Shown piece after piece: positions 33,801 through 42,169 of a stretch of DNA of 64,000 nt (its first letter is position 1; each line of letters begins with the position of its first letter). The translations under genes and the position numbers were made by a program. Under the pieces are notes generated by a model. That model did not search any database. It had not been told where the DNA came from and worked only from the letters and a program-made list of their open reading frames with translations. The stretch comes from JACRLV01 sp045863555. GTDB lineage: Bacteria > Planctomycetota > Phycisphaerae > UBA1845 > Fen-1342. The DNA is taken from contig BTUU01000022.1 in the NCBI GenBank assembly GCA_045863555.1, positions 1 to 64,000 on the forward strand, given 5' to 3'.

Positions 33801-34499
33801 ATGAACTACCGGCCTGAGACCGAGCGGGCGCGCGGCCCCTACCAGGGCAGCTACGCGCATCTCGCGGGCCCCATGAGCCAGTTCGAAAACGCCCGGGCCC
33901 AGTCGGGCGGGATGACGAACTGGCGGCAGATGGGCCTGAACGAGATGCTGCTGGACAACCGCATCATCTTTCTCGACCTGCCGCTTGATCCGCACATCAT
34001 GATCAACGGGAACACGGTGTGCTCGCACGTGATCAAGAGCCTGCTCTGGCTTCAGTCGTCGAAGCGGGACCAGGACATCCACATGTACATCAACTGCCCG
34101 GGGGGCGTGATCAGCGAGACGCTCGCGATCTACGACACGATGCGCTTCCTGAGCTGCGACATCGCGACGTACTGCGTGGGCGAGGCGGCGAGCGGGGCGG
34201 CGATCCTCATGGCCGCGGGCACGAAGGGCAAGCGCTACGCGCTGCCGCACGCGAAGGTGATGATTCACCAGCCGTGGGGGTACGTCGGCGGCCAGGCGTC
34301 GGACATGCGCATCCAGGCGGACGAGATTCTCAAGGAGAAGAAGACGCTGCTGGAGATCCTGGCGCGGCACACGGGCAAGGCGGCCGAGGAGATCGAGCGC
34401 GACACCGAGCGCGACCGGTACATGGACGCGAAGGAAGCGCTGGCCTACGGCCTGATCGACGAGATTCTGGAAGAGAGCAAGGACCGGAAGAAGAAGTAG
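33801..34499 (+). CDS. clpP: ATP-dependent Clp protease proteolytic subunit 1
   Basis: The 232-aa ClpP paralogue has the catalytic triad in context: Ser in GEAASGAAIL, His in KVMIHQPWG and Asp in YGLIDEIL. The N-terminal 35-40 residues (MNYRPETERARGPYQGSY...) are longer than in typical ClpP and may be a propeptide or a special axial-gate segment. ClpP forms heptameric rings with ClpX or ClpA. It is 67 bp after tig and 110 bp before a second clpP, so a mixed ClpP1P2 complex is plausible. No clpX is seen downstream. Confidence 0.92.
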   Translation: MNYRPETERARGPYQGSYAHLAGPMSQFENARAQSGGMTNWRQMGLNEMLLDNRIIFLDLPLDPHIMINGNTVCSHVIKSLLWLQSSKRDQDIHMYINCPGGVISETLAIYDTMRFLSCDIATYCVGEAASGAAILMAAGTKGKRYALPHAKVMIHQPWGYVGGQASDMRIQADEILKEKKTLLEILARHTGKAAEEIERDTERDRYMDAKEALAYGLIDEILEESKDRKKK

Positions 34500-34521
34500 C
34501 GGGCTGCGAAATTGCCTCGTC

Positions 34522-34549
34522 GTGCAAACCTCTGGTTTGCACTACGGTA
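34522..34549 (+). repeat. Hairpin-plus-CTACG repeat between clpP1 and clpP2
   Basis: GTGCAAACC (34522-34530) pairs perfectly with GGTTTGCAC (34534-34542) around TCT. TACGGTAACG follows, and TTTGCACTACGG recurs at 34559-34570. It resembles the 29484 element in architecture but not in arm sequence. It could attenuate or stabilise the message between the two clpP genes. Confidence 0.65.
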
Positions 34550-34609
34550 ACGCGGAGCTTTGCACTACGGTTCGCGAGAGTGTCGCGGCGCCCAAAGAGG
34601 AACATTGAA

Positions 34610-35224
34610 ATGGCTTCAAATCAGCTTGTCCCGATGGTCGTCGAGCGCGAGGGCCGCGCCGAACGGGCCTATGACATCTACTCGCGCCTGCTCAAGGACC
34701 GCGTGATCTTCCTGGGCGAAGAGGTCACGCCGGAGCTGTGCAACGTCGTGATCGCCCAGCTTCTCTTCCTTGCGAACGAGGACGCCAAGGCCGACATTCA
34801 CATGTACATCAGCTCGCCGGGCGGGTCGGTGTACAGCGGCATGGGCGTGTACGACACGATGCAGTACATCCCGTGCGACGTCTGCACGTACACGGTCGGC
34901 ATCGCGGCGAGCATGGCCGCGGTGCTCTTCGCGGCCGGGGCGAAGGGCAAGCGGTACGTTCTGCCGCACTCGCGGGTGATGATCCATCAGCCGCTCGGCG
35001 GGGCGCGCGGTCCGGCGACGGACATCCGCATCGAAATCGAAGAGATGATGCGGACGCAGCAGCAGCTTTACAAGGTGCTGGCGAAGCACACGGGCAAGAC
35101 GTTGGAGCAGATCACGACGGACTGCGACCGGAACAACTGGATGTCGGCGGACGAGTCGGTTGAGTATGGGCTGGCGGACAAGATTCTCGAGGCGATGCCG
35201 ACGCCGAGCTTGCGGCCGGTGTAG
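34610..35224 (+). CDS. clpP: ATP-dependent Clp protease proteolytic subunit 2
   Basis: The 204-aa protein is a standard-length ClpP: LVPMVVEREGRAERAYDIYSRLL start, SSPGGSVYSGMGVYDTMQ, catalytic Ser in GIAASMAAVLF, His in RVMIHQPLGG and Asp in YGLADKIL. It is closer to canonical housekeeping ClpP than the upstream paralogue. ATG 34610 is preceded by AAAGAGG. It is the last gene of the tig-clpP1-clpP2 cluster. Confidence 0.93.
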   Translation: MASNQLVPMVVEREGRAERAYDIYSRLLKDRVIFLGEEVTPELCNVVIAQLLFLANEDAKADIHMYISSPGGSVYSGMGVYDTMQYIPCDVCTYTVGIAASMAAVLFAAGAKGKRYVLPHSRVMIHQPLGGARGPATDIRIEIEEMMRTQQQLYKVLAKHTGKTLEQITTDCDRNNWMSADESVEYGLADKILEAMPTPSLRPV

Positions 35225-35393
35225 TTGGCTCGGGCGGCTGCCCTTCAACCCGCTGGGTGCTCGACAAATCTCCATCGGCGCACGGGGCGAGGCGATTCAA
35301 ACGGAGGTTCCGTCGACTACGGGGCCGTCGTCGGAACGTCGTGAATCTCGCTCACTCATGCAGCTTCGAACGGTTTTTTCAAGGCGTCTACAG

Positions 35394-35425
35394 CTTTGAA
35401 AGAAATGCTGCCATTCTTTTCAAAG
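35394..35425 (+). promoter_or_regulatory. Palindrome upstream of fic, possible operator
   Basis: CTTTGAAAGAA (35394-35404) and TTCTTTTCAAAG (35414-35425) are complementary apart from one extra base. Further half-sites CTTCGAA (35373) and TTCAAAGC (35449) lie nearby. A TAGAAT -10-like box is at 35440. This is a candidate binding site for a regulator of the fic gene. The rest of 35225-35465 holds nothing recognised. Confidence 0.4.
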
Positions 35426-35465
35426 TGACACCCGCTCCGTAGAATCCGTTCAAAGCGAGTAACAC

Positions 35466-36632
35466 GTGAGCCCCAAAGACGTTAGGTCGGAGAAACCCGG
35501 CCGTCTGATCAAGACGGCCACAGGTTATTGGGCGTATGTACCGGCCCCGTTGCCTCCGGACATCGAATACTCGCCAGAACTTGTGTCGCTATTGTCGCAG
35601 GCTGACGCTGCGCTCAGCGAGCTCTCGGGGCTTGGGCGGTATCTGCCCAACCCCGACCTCTTGATCGCTCCGTATGTGAAACGTGAAGCCGTAGCGTCAA
35701 GCAGGATCGAAGGTACACAGGCCGACCTATCTGATCTTCTCCTCGACGAAATCGAGCCGAAACGGACGCCGCCGGGCAGCGATGTGCTCGAAGTGCGCAA
35801 TTACGTCGCCGCGCTCAACCTGGGGATGCGCAGCCTGGACGAGTTGCCGCTTGCCGGTCGGCTCGTGCGCAACCTTCACCGGGTATTGATGAAGGACGTG
35901 CGCGGGCAGGAAAAGACTCCGGGTGAGTTTCGTCGCAGTCAGAACTGGATCGGTCCGCCGGGCTGTACCCTCGATACGGCCACCTACGTTCCGCCACCGC
36001 ACGACCCCGAGATGCACGAATGCCTGAAGAACTGGGAACGGTTCATGAATGAGCGCGGCCGGATGCCCGAGCTGATTCAGTGCGCGCTGATTCATGAGCA
36101 CTTTGAAGCGATCCACCCGTTTCTGGACGGCAATGGGCGTATCGGTCGGCTGCTGATCGCACTCTTTCTGCTGGAGCGGGGACGACTGAGCAAGCCGCTG
36201 CTTTACCTGTCGAGCTATTTTGAGGAGAACCGGGAAGCGTACTACTCGCTCCTTCAGCACATTCGTACCGACGGGGACTGGGCAAGCTGGTTGCGGTATT
36301 TCCTCACGGCGGTACGCGACACGGCCCGGAGCGCGATCGCCCAGGGCGACGCGATTCTCAAATTACGAGAATCGCATCGGGCGAAGCTGAACAAACAGCA
36401 CCGGGCACAGGCGCTCCTCGACAATCTGTTCATCAATCCCTATACGACGGTCGCCCGCGCTGCTGAGCAACTCGGCGTAACCTCTCCGACCGCCACGCGA
36501 ACGATCCACGTTCTCGTACGGACTGGCATGCTCACCGAGACGACGGGGCGGGAGTGGGGACGCGTCTGGGTGGCGCGCCCGATCCTCAGGGCTGTTGAAG
36601 CGAGTGATTTGATCGGAACACCCCCGGGATAA
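35466..36632 (+). CDS. Fic-family protein (putative AMP transferase)
   Basis: Fic enzymes usually AMPylate protein hydroxyls. The 388-aa protein has the core HPFLDGNGRIGR (217-228), with the catalytic His and phosphate-binding loop intact. The N-terminal inhibitory helix motif SSRIEG (78-83, [S/T]xxxE[G/N]) marks a self-inhibited class II Fic. The C-terminal 90 residues form a winged-helix domain (TVARAAEQLGVTSPTATRTIHVL), so it may act at DNA or regulate its own gene. The GTG start is at 35466. There is no antitoxin-sized ORF next to it. Confidence 0.88.
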   Translation: MSPKDVRSEKPGRLIKTATGYWAYVPAPLPPDIEYSPELVSLLSQADAALSELSGLGRYLPNPDLLIAPYVKREAVASSRIEGTQADLSDLLLDEIEPKRTPPGSDVLEVRNYVAALNLGMRSLDELPLAGRLVRNLHRVLMKDVRGQEKTPGEFRRSQNWIGPPGCTLDTATYVPPPHDPEMHECLKNWERFMNERGRMPELIQCALIHEHFEAIHPFLDGNGRIGRLLIALFLLERGRLSKPLLYLSSYFEENREAYYSLLQHIRTDGDWASWLRYFLTAVRDTARSAIAQGDAILKLRESHRAKLNKQHRAQALLDNLFINPYTTVARAAEQLGVTSPTATRTIHVLVRTGMLTETTGREWGRVWVARPILRAVEASDLIGTPPG

Positions 36633-36703
36633 ACAGAGGCGCACGCCGATTGCAGATCTCGGTGCGAATCGAGGCCCTCGGTGCATCCGCCACGCCCGAG
36701 TTT

Positions 36704-36994
36704 TCAGGCAATCTGGCTCATCTCAAAGAGCGTGAACTCGGCGATCGCACCTTCGGTGGCTTTTCGGTAGGCCGCGAGGTGCGGGGTCTGCATGTGCGCC
36801 TGCCAGAGGTCGCGGGATTTCCAGCGTTCGAAGAAGAGAAAGCGGGCGGGGTCGCTGTTGTCCTGGTGAAGGTCGTATTGGAGGCAGCCCGCTTCGGTCC
36901 GCGTGGCCGCAACCAGCTTGAGCAGTTCTGGTTTGACCCGGTCGACGTGCTGCGGCTGGGTCCGGATCACGGCGACGATTGTCAGTTCCTGCAT
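36704..36994 (-). CDS. Antibiotic biosynthesis monooxygenase (ABM) domain protein
   Basis: The 96-aa protein is a single ferredoxin-like ABM domain related to quinol monooxygenase YgiN: MQELTIVAVIRTQPQ, EAGCLQYDLHQD, FLFFERWKSRDLWQAHMQTPHL. These are cofactor-free or heme-binding dimeric enzymes; substrate cannot be inferred. Length is typical. It is convergent with fic and 49 bp from alkD on the same strand. Confidence 0.82.
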   Translation of the reverse strand: MQELTIVAVIRTQPQHVDRVKPELLKLVAATRTEAGCLQYDLHQDNSDPARFLFFERWKSRDLWQAHMQTPHLAAYRKATEGAIAEFTLFEMSQIA

Positions 36995-37043
36995 TTCATT
37001 CCCCGGTTTTGGGCGTGCCCGATTTCCTTGACCGCGACACGGG

Positions 37044-37718
37044 TCAGCCTTGCCGTTTTACCATCTCATTGATCCAGATCGGCGCGAATGGCGACGTACA
37101 GCCCTTGGAGCAGGGGTAGTCGCGGTAGATCCCCAGTTTTTCGCCGATCGCGATCGCGCGCTTGCGCAGCTTCGGAAAATGGATGCCGATCGTCGCGAGC
37201 GTTGAATTCATCGTCCACTGGGCGGCCGGGTCGGCGCCGGCCATCTCGGCCTCGATGCGGTCGAGCAGTGCGGGGAGGTCGAGGCCGTCCGGGTTTTTTG
37301 AGACGCGCTCGGCGGTCAGGCTCCAGCCGGCGCGGGCGGCCCAGGGGTCGTCGGCGGTCATCCACTGCTGCCGCAGCGTTTCCTTCTCCGGATGCTGCTT
37401 GATGACATACGACGTGAGCCATTCCGCGAGCTGGGCGAACGTCGCCTCCCGCGCCATCTGGTCGAGTTGAGCCGGGGTGAGGCTCGCGGGCTTGATCACG
37501 AGCGTCGCGAGGAGACGGGCGTCGACGTTTCCGGTTTCCCAGAGCGCGAGGGCGAGGTCGTGGTCGGTCTTGATCTTCTTGGCCACGCCCCGGATGTCGC
37601 CCATCTGGACGCCGAACTGGTTGTCGCCGGCGCCGTTCCTGGCGTTTCGCGCCCGCACCTTTTCGTCGCCGAGCGCCTTGAGCTGCTTGAGTGCGTCCTT
37701 GAGCGTCATGGGCGACAT
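37044..37718 (-). CDS. DNA alkylation repair protein, AlkD-like
   Basis: AlkD-type enzymes excise N3/N7-alkylated bases through a HEAT-like ALK-repeat fold. The 224-aa product is helical throughout, with QFGVQMGDIRGVAKKIK near the N-terminus, repeated WxxS/T helices (DDPWAARAGWSLTAERV) and the conserved end YRDYPCSKGCTSPFAPIW. The start could be Met1 or Met4. It diverges from a lipoprotein gene at 37853. Confidence 0.85.
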   Translation of the reverse strand: MSPMTLKDALKQLKALGDEKVRARNARNGAGDNQFGVQMGDIRGVAKKIKTDHDLALALWETGNVDARLLATLVIKPASLTPAQLDQMAREATFAQLAEWLTSYVIKQHPEKETLRQQWMTADDPWAARAGWSLTAERVSKNPDGLDLPALLDRIEAEMAGADPAAQWTMNSTLATIGIHFPKLRKRAIAIGEKLGIYRDYPCSKGCTSPFAPIWINEMVKRQG

Positions 37719-37852
37719 GATAGAAGTAAGAAGCCCGGGTGTCCCGCCGATTTTCGCGGCGGAGATGCATCGGCGGGCGCTTCGGGTAGACTCTGCCCGT
37801 GAAGCCCGCTTCGACGCGGACGCAAGACCGCGCGAAAGCCCAGGAGTCTGTC

Positions 37853-38503
37853 ATGTTTCGCCGATCGCTCGCGGTCCTGTCGCTCAGCGCTCTGCTCGCA
37901 TCCGCCGCCGGCTGTGCAGGCGGCGGCGGAGGCTCGATCGACACCAACCGCAAGATCAGCCAGCTCGAGGAGACGATCGCGAAAAAGGACAACGAACTGG
38001 CTGCGCAGCTCTCGACGATCAACGAGCTGAACAAGCAGCTTCTGGCCGCGCGGCAGATCAAGCCCGAGCAGCTCGACAAGCTGTTCTATCCCGAGAAGCT
38101 GGAATTCGACACGCTGACCGGCGGAGAAGACTACGACAAGCAGCTCGGGGATGACGGCGTGACGGTCTACCTGAAGCCGGTGGATCGCGACGGCGACGTG
38201 ATCAAGGTCGCGGGCGACATCCGCATCGAGCTCTTCGATCTGGCCCAGACGGGCGACAACGTCGTGGGCCGGTACGAGGTGGGCGTGGATGATGTGCGGA
38301 AGCTCTGGTACGGCAAGTTCATGACGCAGCACTACACCGTGAAGTGCCCCTGGCTGAAGGGGCCGCCGGCACACAATGAAATCACGGTTCGGGCCACGTT
38401 TCGCGATTACCTGACGCAGCGCGTCGTCACGGCCCAGACGGTCGTCACCGTGCGGCTGGCGCAGGCCCCGGCCGTTCAGCCGGCAGGCCGGCCAGCTCCC
38501 TGA
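37853..38503 (+). CDS. Coiled-coil lipoprotein of unknown function
   Basis: The 216-aa protein starts with a lipoprotein signal (LSLSALLASAAGC, Cys20) and a Gly run. A coiled-coil of about 40 residues follows (KISQLEETIAKKDNELAAQL). The C-terminal beta-rich domain (about 75-205) contains GVTVYLKPVDRDGDVIK and RYEVGVDDVRKLWYGKF. AGGAG precedes ATG 37853. Its last 59 bp overlap the end of lpxB on the other strand. No family is recognised. Confidence 0.75.
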   Translation: MFRRSLAVLSLSALLASAAGCAGGGGGSIDTNRKISQLEETIAKKDNELAAQLSTINELNKQLLAARQIKPEQLDKLFYPEKLEFDTLTGGEDYDKQLGDDGVTVYLKPVDRDGDVIKVAGDIRIELFDLAQTGDNVVGRYEVGVDDVRKLWYGKFMTQHYTVKCPWLKGPPAHNEITVRATFRDYLTQRVVTAQTVVTVRLAQAPAVQPAGRPAP

Positions 38504-39629
38504 TCAATTCGCAGACGCGGCGGCTGGCCTGCGTGCCTTCGAGCGGAGCCACCAGTTCATCCAGGCCGACCCGCATCAGGGCCCGCCAGCGTTCATCCGT
38601 CAGAAGCTGGGCGGCGACGGCGGCCGGCTGATTCACGTCGCGGACGCAGGGCATGAATTCGGGGACGAGCCGTCGCCGGGCGAGGACGTTCACGAGCGAG
38701 AGGTGGGGCGTACGGACGATGCGTGAGCCGACCCAGCGATAGCCCCAGTTGAAGAGCGGGCCGGCGTCGTAGACGACGATCATGGGCTTCCGGTAGTGGG
38801 CGACGTGGAGCGTGGCGGTGCCGGAGGCGACGAGGACGAGGTCGGCGGCCGAGAGGAGGCTGGCGTTGTCGGCGACGACGATCTCGGCGGGCATCCCGGC
38901 GGCTTCGAGATGGCGGCGGATGCGGGGGACACGGTCGGCGTCGACGGCCGAGATCGCGGGCCGGAAGGCGACGCCGGACTCGGCGATGCGGCGGAGGATG
39001 CGGAGCTGCATGGGCAGGACGCCGTCGATGACGTGCTTTCGCGAGCCGGGCAGGAGGGCGAGGAGGGGGCGCTCGTCGCTGCGGAGCGAGGCGATCCGTT
39101 GCGGCGACGGCAGCTCGCGGCTGAGGGCTTCGAAGAGGGGATGGCCGACGAATTCCGCGCTGACGCCGGCGGCGCGAAAATAGGCTTCTTCGAAGGGCAG
39201 GATGCAGGCGAGGCGGTCGACGTCGCGGGCGATGCGGCGATTGCGGCCTTCGCGCGAGGCCCAGGTCTGGGGCGCGACGTAGTAGAGCACCGGGTAACCG
39301 CGAGCCTTCGCTTTTTTTGCCAGGCGCAGATGAAGCTCGGGGGAGTCGACGAGGACGACGACATCGGGCGGGGCCGCGTCCCAGGCGTGCTCGACGGCGG
39401 CCACGGCGCGGAGCGCCTTGCCGATGATCCCGAAGACGCCGGAGAGCATTGCGGCGTGGGCGGAGAGATCGAAGACGGTTTGGACGCCGAGGGCGCGCAA
39501 GCGCGGGCCGGTGAGGCCATAGAAGCCGGCGGTGGAGATTCGGCGGCGGGCCTCGCGGACGAGGGATGCGGCGTGGACGTCGGCGGAGTCCTCGGCGACG
39601 GAGATGAAGATGCGGAGCGAGCGCGACAT
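38445..39629 (-). CDS. lpxB: Lipid-A-disaccharide synthase
   Basis: LpxB condenses UDP-diacylglucosamine with lipid X in lipid A synthesis, a membrane-surface step. The 394-aa protein shows the GT-B family 19 pattern: N-terminal SVAEDSADVHAASLV (canonical GEASGD is changed), VVLVDSPELHLRLA, YVAPQTWASREGRN, FVGHPLFEA, LLPGSRKHVI and SGTATLHVA. Divergence in the first motif is notable but the overall pattern is clear. The end overlaps the convergent lipoprotein gene by 59 bp. The HTTM gene lies 6 bp upstream on the same strand. Confidence 0.85.
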   Translation of the reverse strand: MSRSLRIFISVAEDSADVHAASLVREARRRISTAGFYGLTGPRLRALGVQTVFDLSAHAAMLSGVFGIIGKALRAVAAVEHAWDAAPPDVVVLVDSPELHLRLAKKAKARGYPVLYYVAPQTWASREGRNRRIARDVDRLACILPFEEAYFRAAGVSAEFVGHPLFEALSRELPSPQRIASLRSDERPLLALLPGSRKHVIDGVLPMQLRILRRIAESGVAFRPAISAVDADRVPRIRRHLEAAGMPAEIVVADNASLLSAADLVLVASGTATLHVAHYRKPMIVVYDAGPLFNWGYRWVGSRIVRTPHLSLVNVLARRRLVPEFMPCVRDVNQPAAVAAQLLTDERWRALMRVGLDELVAPLEGTQASRRVCELIRELAGLPAERPGPAPAAR

Positions 39630-39635
39630 CGGACG

Positions 39636-40604
39636 TCAGTGTAGGGGAGCGGCGTCGCCGTTTGAAACGGCCGGCGCACCCCGCCCGGCTCCGACGAGGC
39701 GGGCGAGCGCCCGATAGTCGTCGTCGGTGAGCATCAGAGCGTTGGCGGCAATCATGACGAGTCCGAACGAAACGAGGCCCATCTTGAGGGCGATTCCGAC
39801 GTGCATCGCGACAGCCAGGGCGACCGTCAGGCGGCGCGTCGAGCGCAGCCAGAGAAGTGCCGGGTAGAGGATTTCGAGCGCGAGGACACCGAATGTGATA
39901 CCCGCGACAACGGCTGGCGACGCGGTGGTCCAGTCGAGGCCGGCGAAGTGGTGCATCGCGTCAAAGCGGGTGGCGTAGTAGACGGCGGTGCCGTCGAGCC
40001 AGCGGTCGCCTCCGAGCTTGGCGAGGCCGGATGCGAGGTAGATCAGCGCGACCTGAAACCCGGCCAGCGCGGCGGCCGAGTTATGCAGGAGCGCGGCCGC
40101 GGATGGACCCTCGGCGATGAGGCGCTCGCGGCGGCGGCGAGCGCCGGGGGAGAAATAGGCATGCGTGCAGAGGCCGAGCATGAGGAGGAGAATGATCCGC
40201 GCGACGTTGTCGCCGCCTTCGAGGGTGATGGCGAGCCGTTCGAGCAGCGAGGTGAAGAAGACCCAGTGCAGGAACGTAAAAAGGGTCCCGCCGAATACGC
40301 CGAAGAGCAGCGCGGCGATGATGCCGCCGTGGTAGACCGCCTCGAACCAGGCGCGTGAGTCGGAGAGGAAGTAGAGCGACAGCGACGGCAGCAGTCCGGC
40401 GGAGGGCGCCAGCGGGCCCCACGCGGCGCGCTCGGCGATGGGGCTGACGCCGGCCGGACCCCAGAGAAATGCCCGCTGCGGGTAACTCGCGACGTACAGA
40501 TGGAGAGAGGCGAGCGCCAGGATCAGGCGGCATAGCGATGGGCCGATGAGCCGGCGGCGCGGCCCCGCGAACCGGTCGACCAGGGTGGCGCAGGCGGTCA
40601 CCAC
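39636..40604 (-). CDS. HTTM-domain membrane protein (SdpB-like)
   Basis: The 322-aa polytopic protein (about 7-8 hydrophobic helices) resembles the HTTM domain shared by vitamin-K-dependent carboxylase-like proteins and the Bacillus SdpB toxin-maturation protein. Features include LHWVFFTSLLER, QVALIYLASGLAKLGGDRWLDGTAVYYA and a late LEILYPALLW helix. The GTG start overlaps the end of the upstream SdpA-like gene. The sdpA-sdpB-like order supports a two-protein unit, but no peptide toxin gene is visible. Function in planctomycetes is unknown. Confidence 0.75.
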   Translation of the reverse strand: MVTACATLVDRFAGPRRRLIGPSLCRLILALASLHLYVASYPQRAFLWGPAGVSPIAERAAWGPLAPSAGLLPSLSLYFLSDSRAWFEAVYHGGIIAALLFGVFGGTLFTFLHWVFFTSLLERLAITLEGGDNVARIILLLMLGLCTHAYFSPGARRRRERLIAEGPSAAALLHNSAAALAGFQVALIYLASGLAKLGGDRWLDGTAVYYATRFDAMHHFAGLDWTTASPAVVAGITFGVLALEILYPALLWLRSTRRLTVALAVAMHVGIALKMGLVSFGLVMIAANALMLTDDDYRALARLVGAGRGAPAVSNGDAAPLH

Positions 40605-41191
40605 GCCTCCACTCCGGTGTCGAACGGGAGCCAGCCTGTGTTCAGCGCGAGGCCCACGCGTGCATCTGCGGGTTCGCCGGGAGCGGCAATGCGGCGTTCG
40701 ATGATCGTGCCGCGGACCTCGACGATTCGCCCGGGCGGGTCACGCAGCGCGGCGCGGGCTGCGGCCGAGAGCAGCCGGGCAAACGGTGCGCGAAGCGGGC
40801 CGCGCGGATTCCAGAGACTGAACTCAAAGAGCGTTACGAGATTCGCTGCGCGTGACTGGGCGGCGACCGGCGGCCATCCGGTGCGGGCGACGAGCTGGCG
40901 CAGTGGAAACGGGCCGAGTTCGCGGACACCCTCCGGCGTCTCGACGCGAATGTGGAGCTGGGCGATCCGCGTCTCGCGGGGCACGTAGGGTGCGAAAAAA
41001 GACCACGACTGTGCGAGGTACGGCGCTGCGGTGTGGTGGACGCGCACCTTGAGCGGTCCGAGCGCGGGCAGGGGCAGGATCTGCAAGGTGGCGACGACGA
41101 CATAGAGGGCTGCGGCCGCGAAGAGCAGCGGCGCAATCCGCCGCGCAGCCCGCAGGCCGGGGGAGACGCTAGGTCCCGAAGTTGAATCCAC
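40598..41191 (-). CDS. SdpA/DUF5819-like membrane-anchored protein
   Basis: The protein has one N-terminal hydrophobic helix (LLFAAAALYVVVATLQIL). An extracytoplasmic domain follows, beginning AAPYLAQSWSFFAPYVPRE, a W-x-FFAP segment typical of SdpA/DUF5819 partners of HTTM proteins. The frame stays open far upstream but there overlaps the glycine-rich lipoprotein gene in a different frame. I set the start at GTG 41191 (197 aa), which is uncertain. The stop overlaps the HTTM start by 7 bp, so the two are translationally coupled. Confidence 0.65.
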   Translation of the reverse strand: MDSTSGPSVSPGLRAARRIAPLLFAAAALYVVVATLQILPLPALGPLKVRVHHTAAPYLAQSWSFFAPYVPRETRIAQLHIRVETPEGVRELGPFPLRQLVARTGWPPVAAQSRAANLVTLFEFSLWNPRGPLRAPFARLLSAAARAALRDPPGRIVEVRGTIIERRIAAPGEPADARVGLALNTGWLPFDTGVEAW

Positions 41192-41960
41192 CGCCACCGA
41201 AATTGAAGCCACCGCCTCCGAACTGGAAACCGCCGAACTGGAAGCCGCCGAACTGGAAGCCGGTTCCGCCGAAGTTGAACCCGCCGCCGGTCTGGAATCC
41301 GGTTCCGCCGAAGTTGAATCCGCCGCCGGTATTCGAACCGCCACCGAGATTGAACCCCCCGCCGAATCCAGAGGAGACCGGCGCGAACTTGGCTGCCTGG
41401 AGCTTTCCGGTCTCGGCCGTCTCGGATTCGAGGGTCTCCGGATCGAGTGGAGTCGATTCGATGATCTGCGTCTCCTGCATGACGACGCCCGCGCCATCTC
41501 CGTCGTTCAGGACCACCCAGCCGCCGAGATACTGAGCATCCTCAACTGTCTCGGTCGCGATGTAGAGCCCGGCGTCGGGATCGGCCGCTTCGACCTCGAA
41601 GTCCGCGGTCTGGCCGTCGGAAAGAACGATCTGCCCGCTGCCGCCGCCGTCGTCGAGCGTCACGGTGATCTCGGAGTCGCCTGCGGCGGATTCGAGCGTC
41701 GCCGAGGCTCCGTCGAGCGTCCCGTCGTACCACTTCGCGGTCTGATCGCCGTCGGTGACGTAGACCAGGACCTGGTCACCATCCGTGACGGCGGCGATGA
41801 GAAGATCGCTTCCCGTAACGCGCCCGACGAAACTCCCGGAGACGGACGCCGTATCCGTTGAGGGACAGCCTGTGGCCAGAATCGCGGCCGCGCCGACTGC
41901 GAGCGCGGATAGCGCGGCCCGGCGGAAAACGCGCGGGCGGTATCGAGCAGGTGTTGGCAA
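41169..41960 (-). CDS. Lipoprotein with Gly/Phe-rich repeat tail
   Basis: The 263-aa product has a signal with lipobox ILATGC (Cys about 32). A beta-rich domain of about 150 residues follows (VTDGDQVLVYVTDGDQTAKW), then about 60 residues made almost only of GGFNFGG, GTGFQ and GGFQFGG units. The encoding DNA is a set of 15- to 21-bp repeats. Gly-Asn/Gln-Phe low complexity may form a flexible or self-associating surface segment. The last 23 bp overlap the SdpA-like gene start. No catalytic motif was seen. Confidence 0.75.
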   Translation of the reverse strand: MPTPARYRPRVFRRAALSALAVGAAAILATGCPSTDTASVSGSFVGRVTGSDLLIAAVTDGDQVLVYVTDGDQTAKWYDGTLDGASATLESAAGDSEITVTLDDGGGSGQIVLSDGQTADFEVEAADPDAGLYIATETVEDAQYLGGWVVLNDGDGAGVVMQETQIIESTPLDPETLESETAETGKLQAAKFAPVSSGFGGGFNLGGGSNTGGGFNFGGTGFQTGGGFNFGGTGFQFGGFQFGGFQFGGGGFNFGGGGFNFGT

Positions 41961-42169
41961 AGCGGTCTCCCGTAATCGGCCCCGAGGTGAAACTACAGCG
42001 GCTGGAAGTGTATCTCGGGAGCAGGGGCGGTCAACGGTCTCGTACCGCCGAGGGTGGTGTGCGGCGCTGACGGTGCGAAGAGGGGGCGTTACAGTTTCAG
42101 CGGGCGGTTGGGCGGAGTCCGGCGGCGCGATTCGGCTGCGGCGAGGGACGGGTGCAGCGAGGTCGGGAA

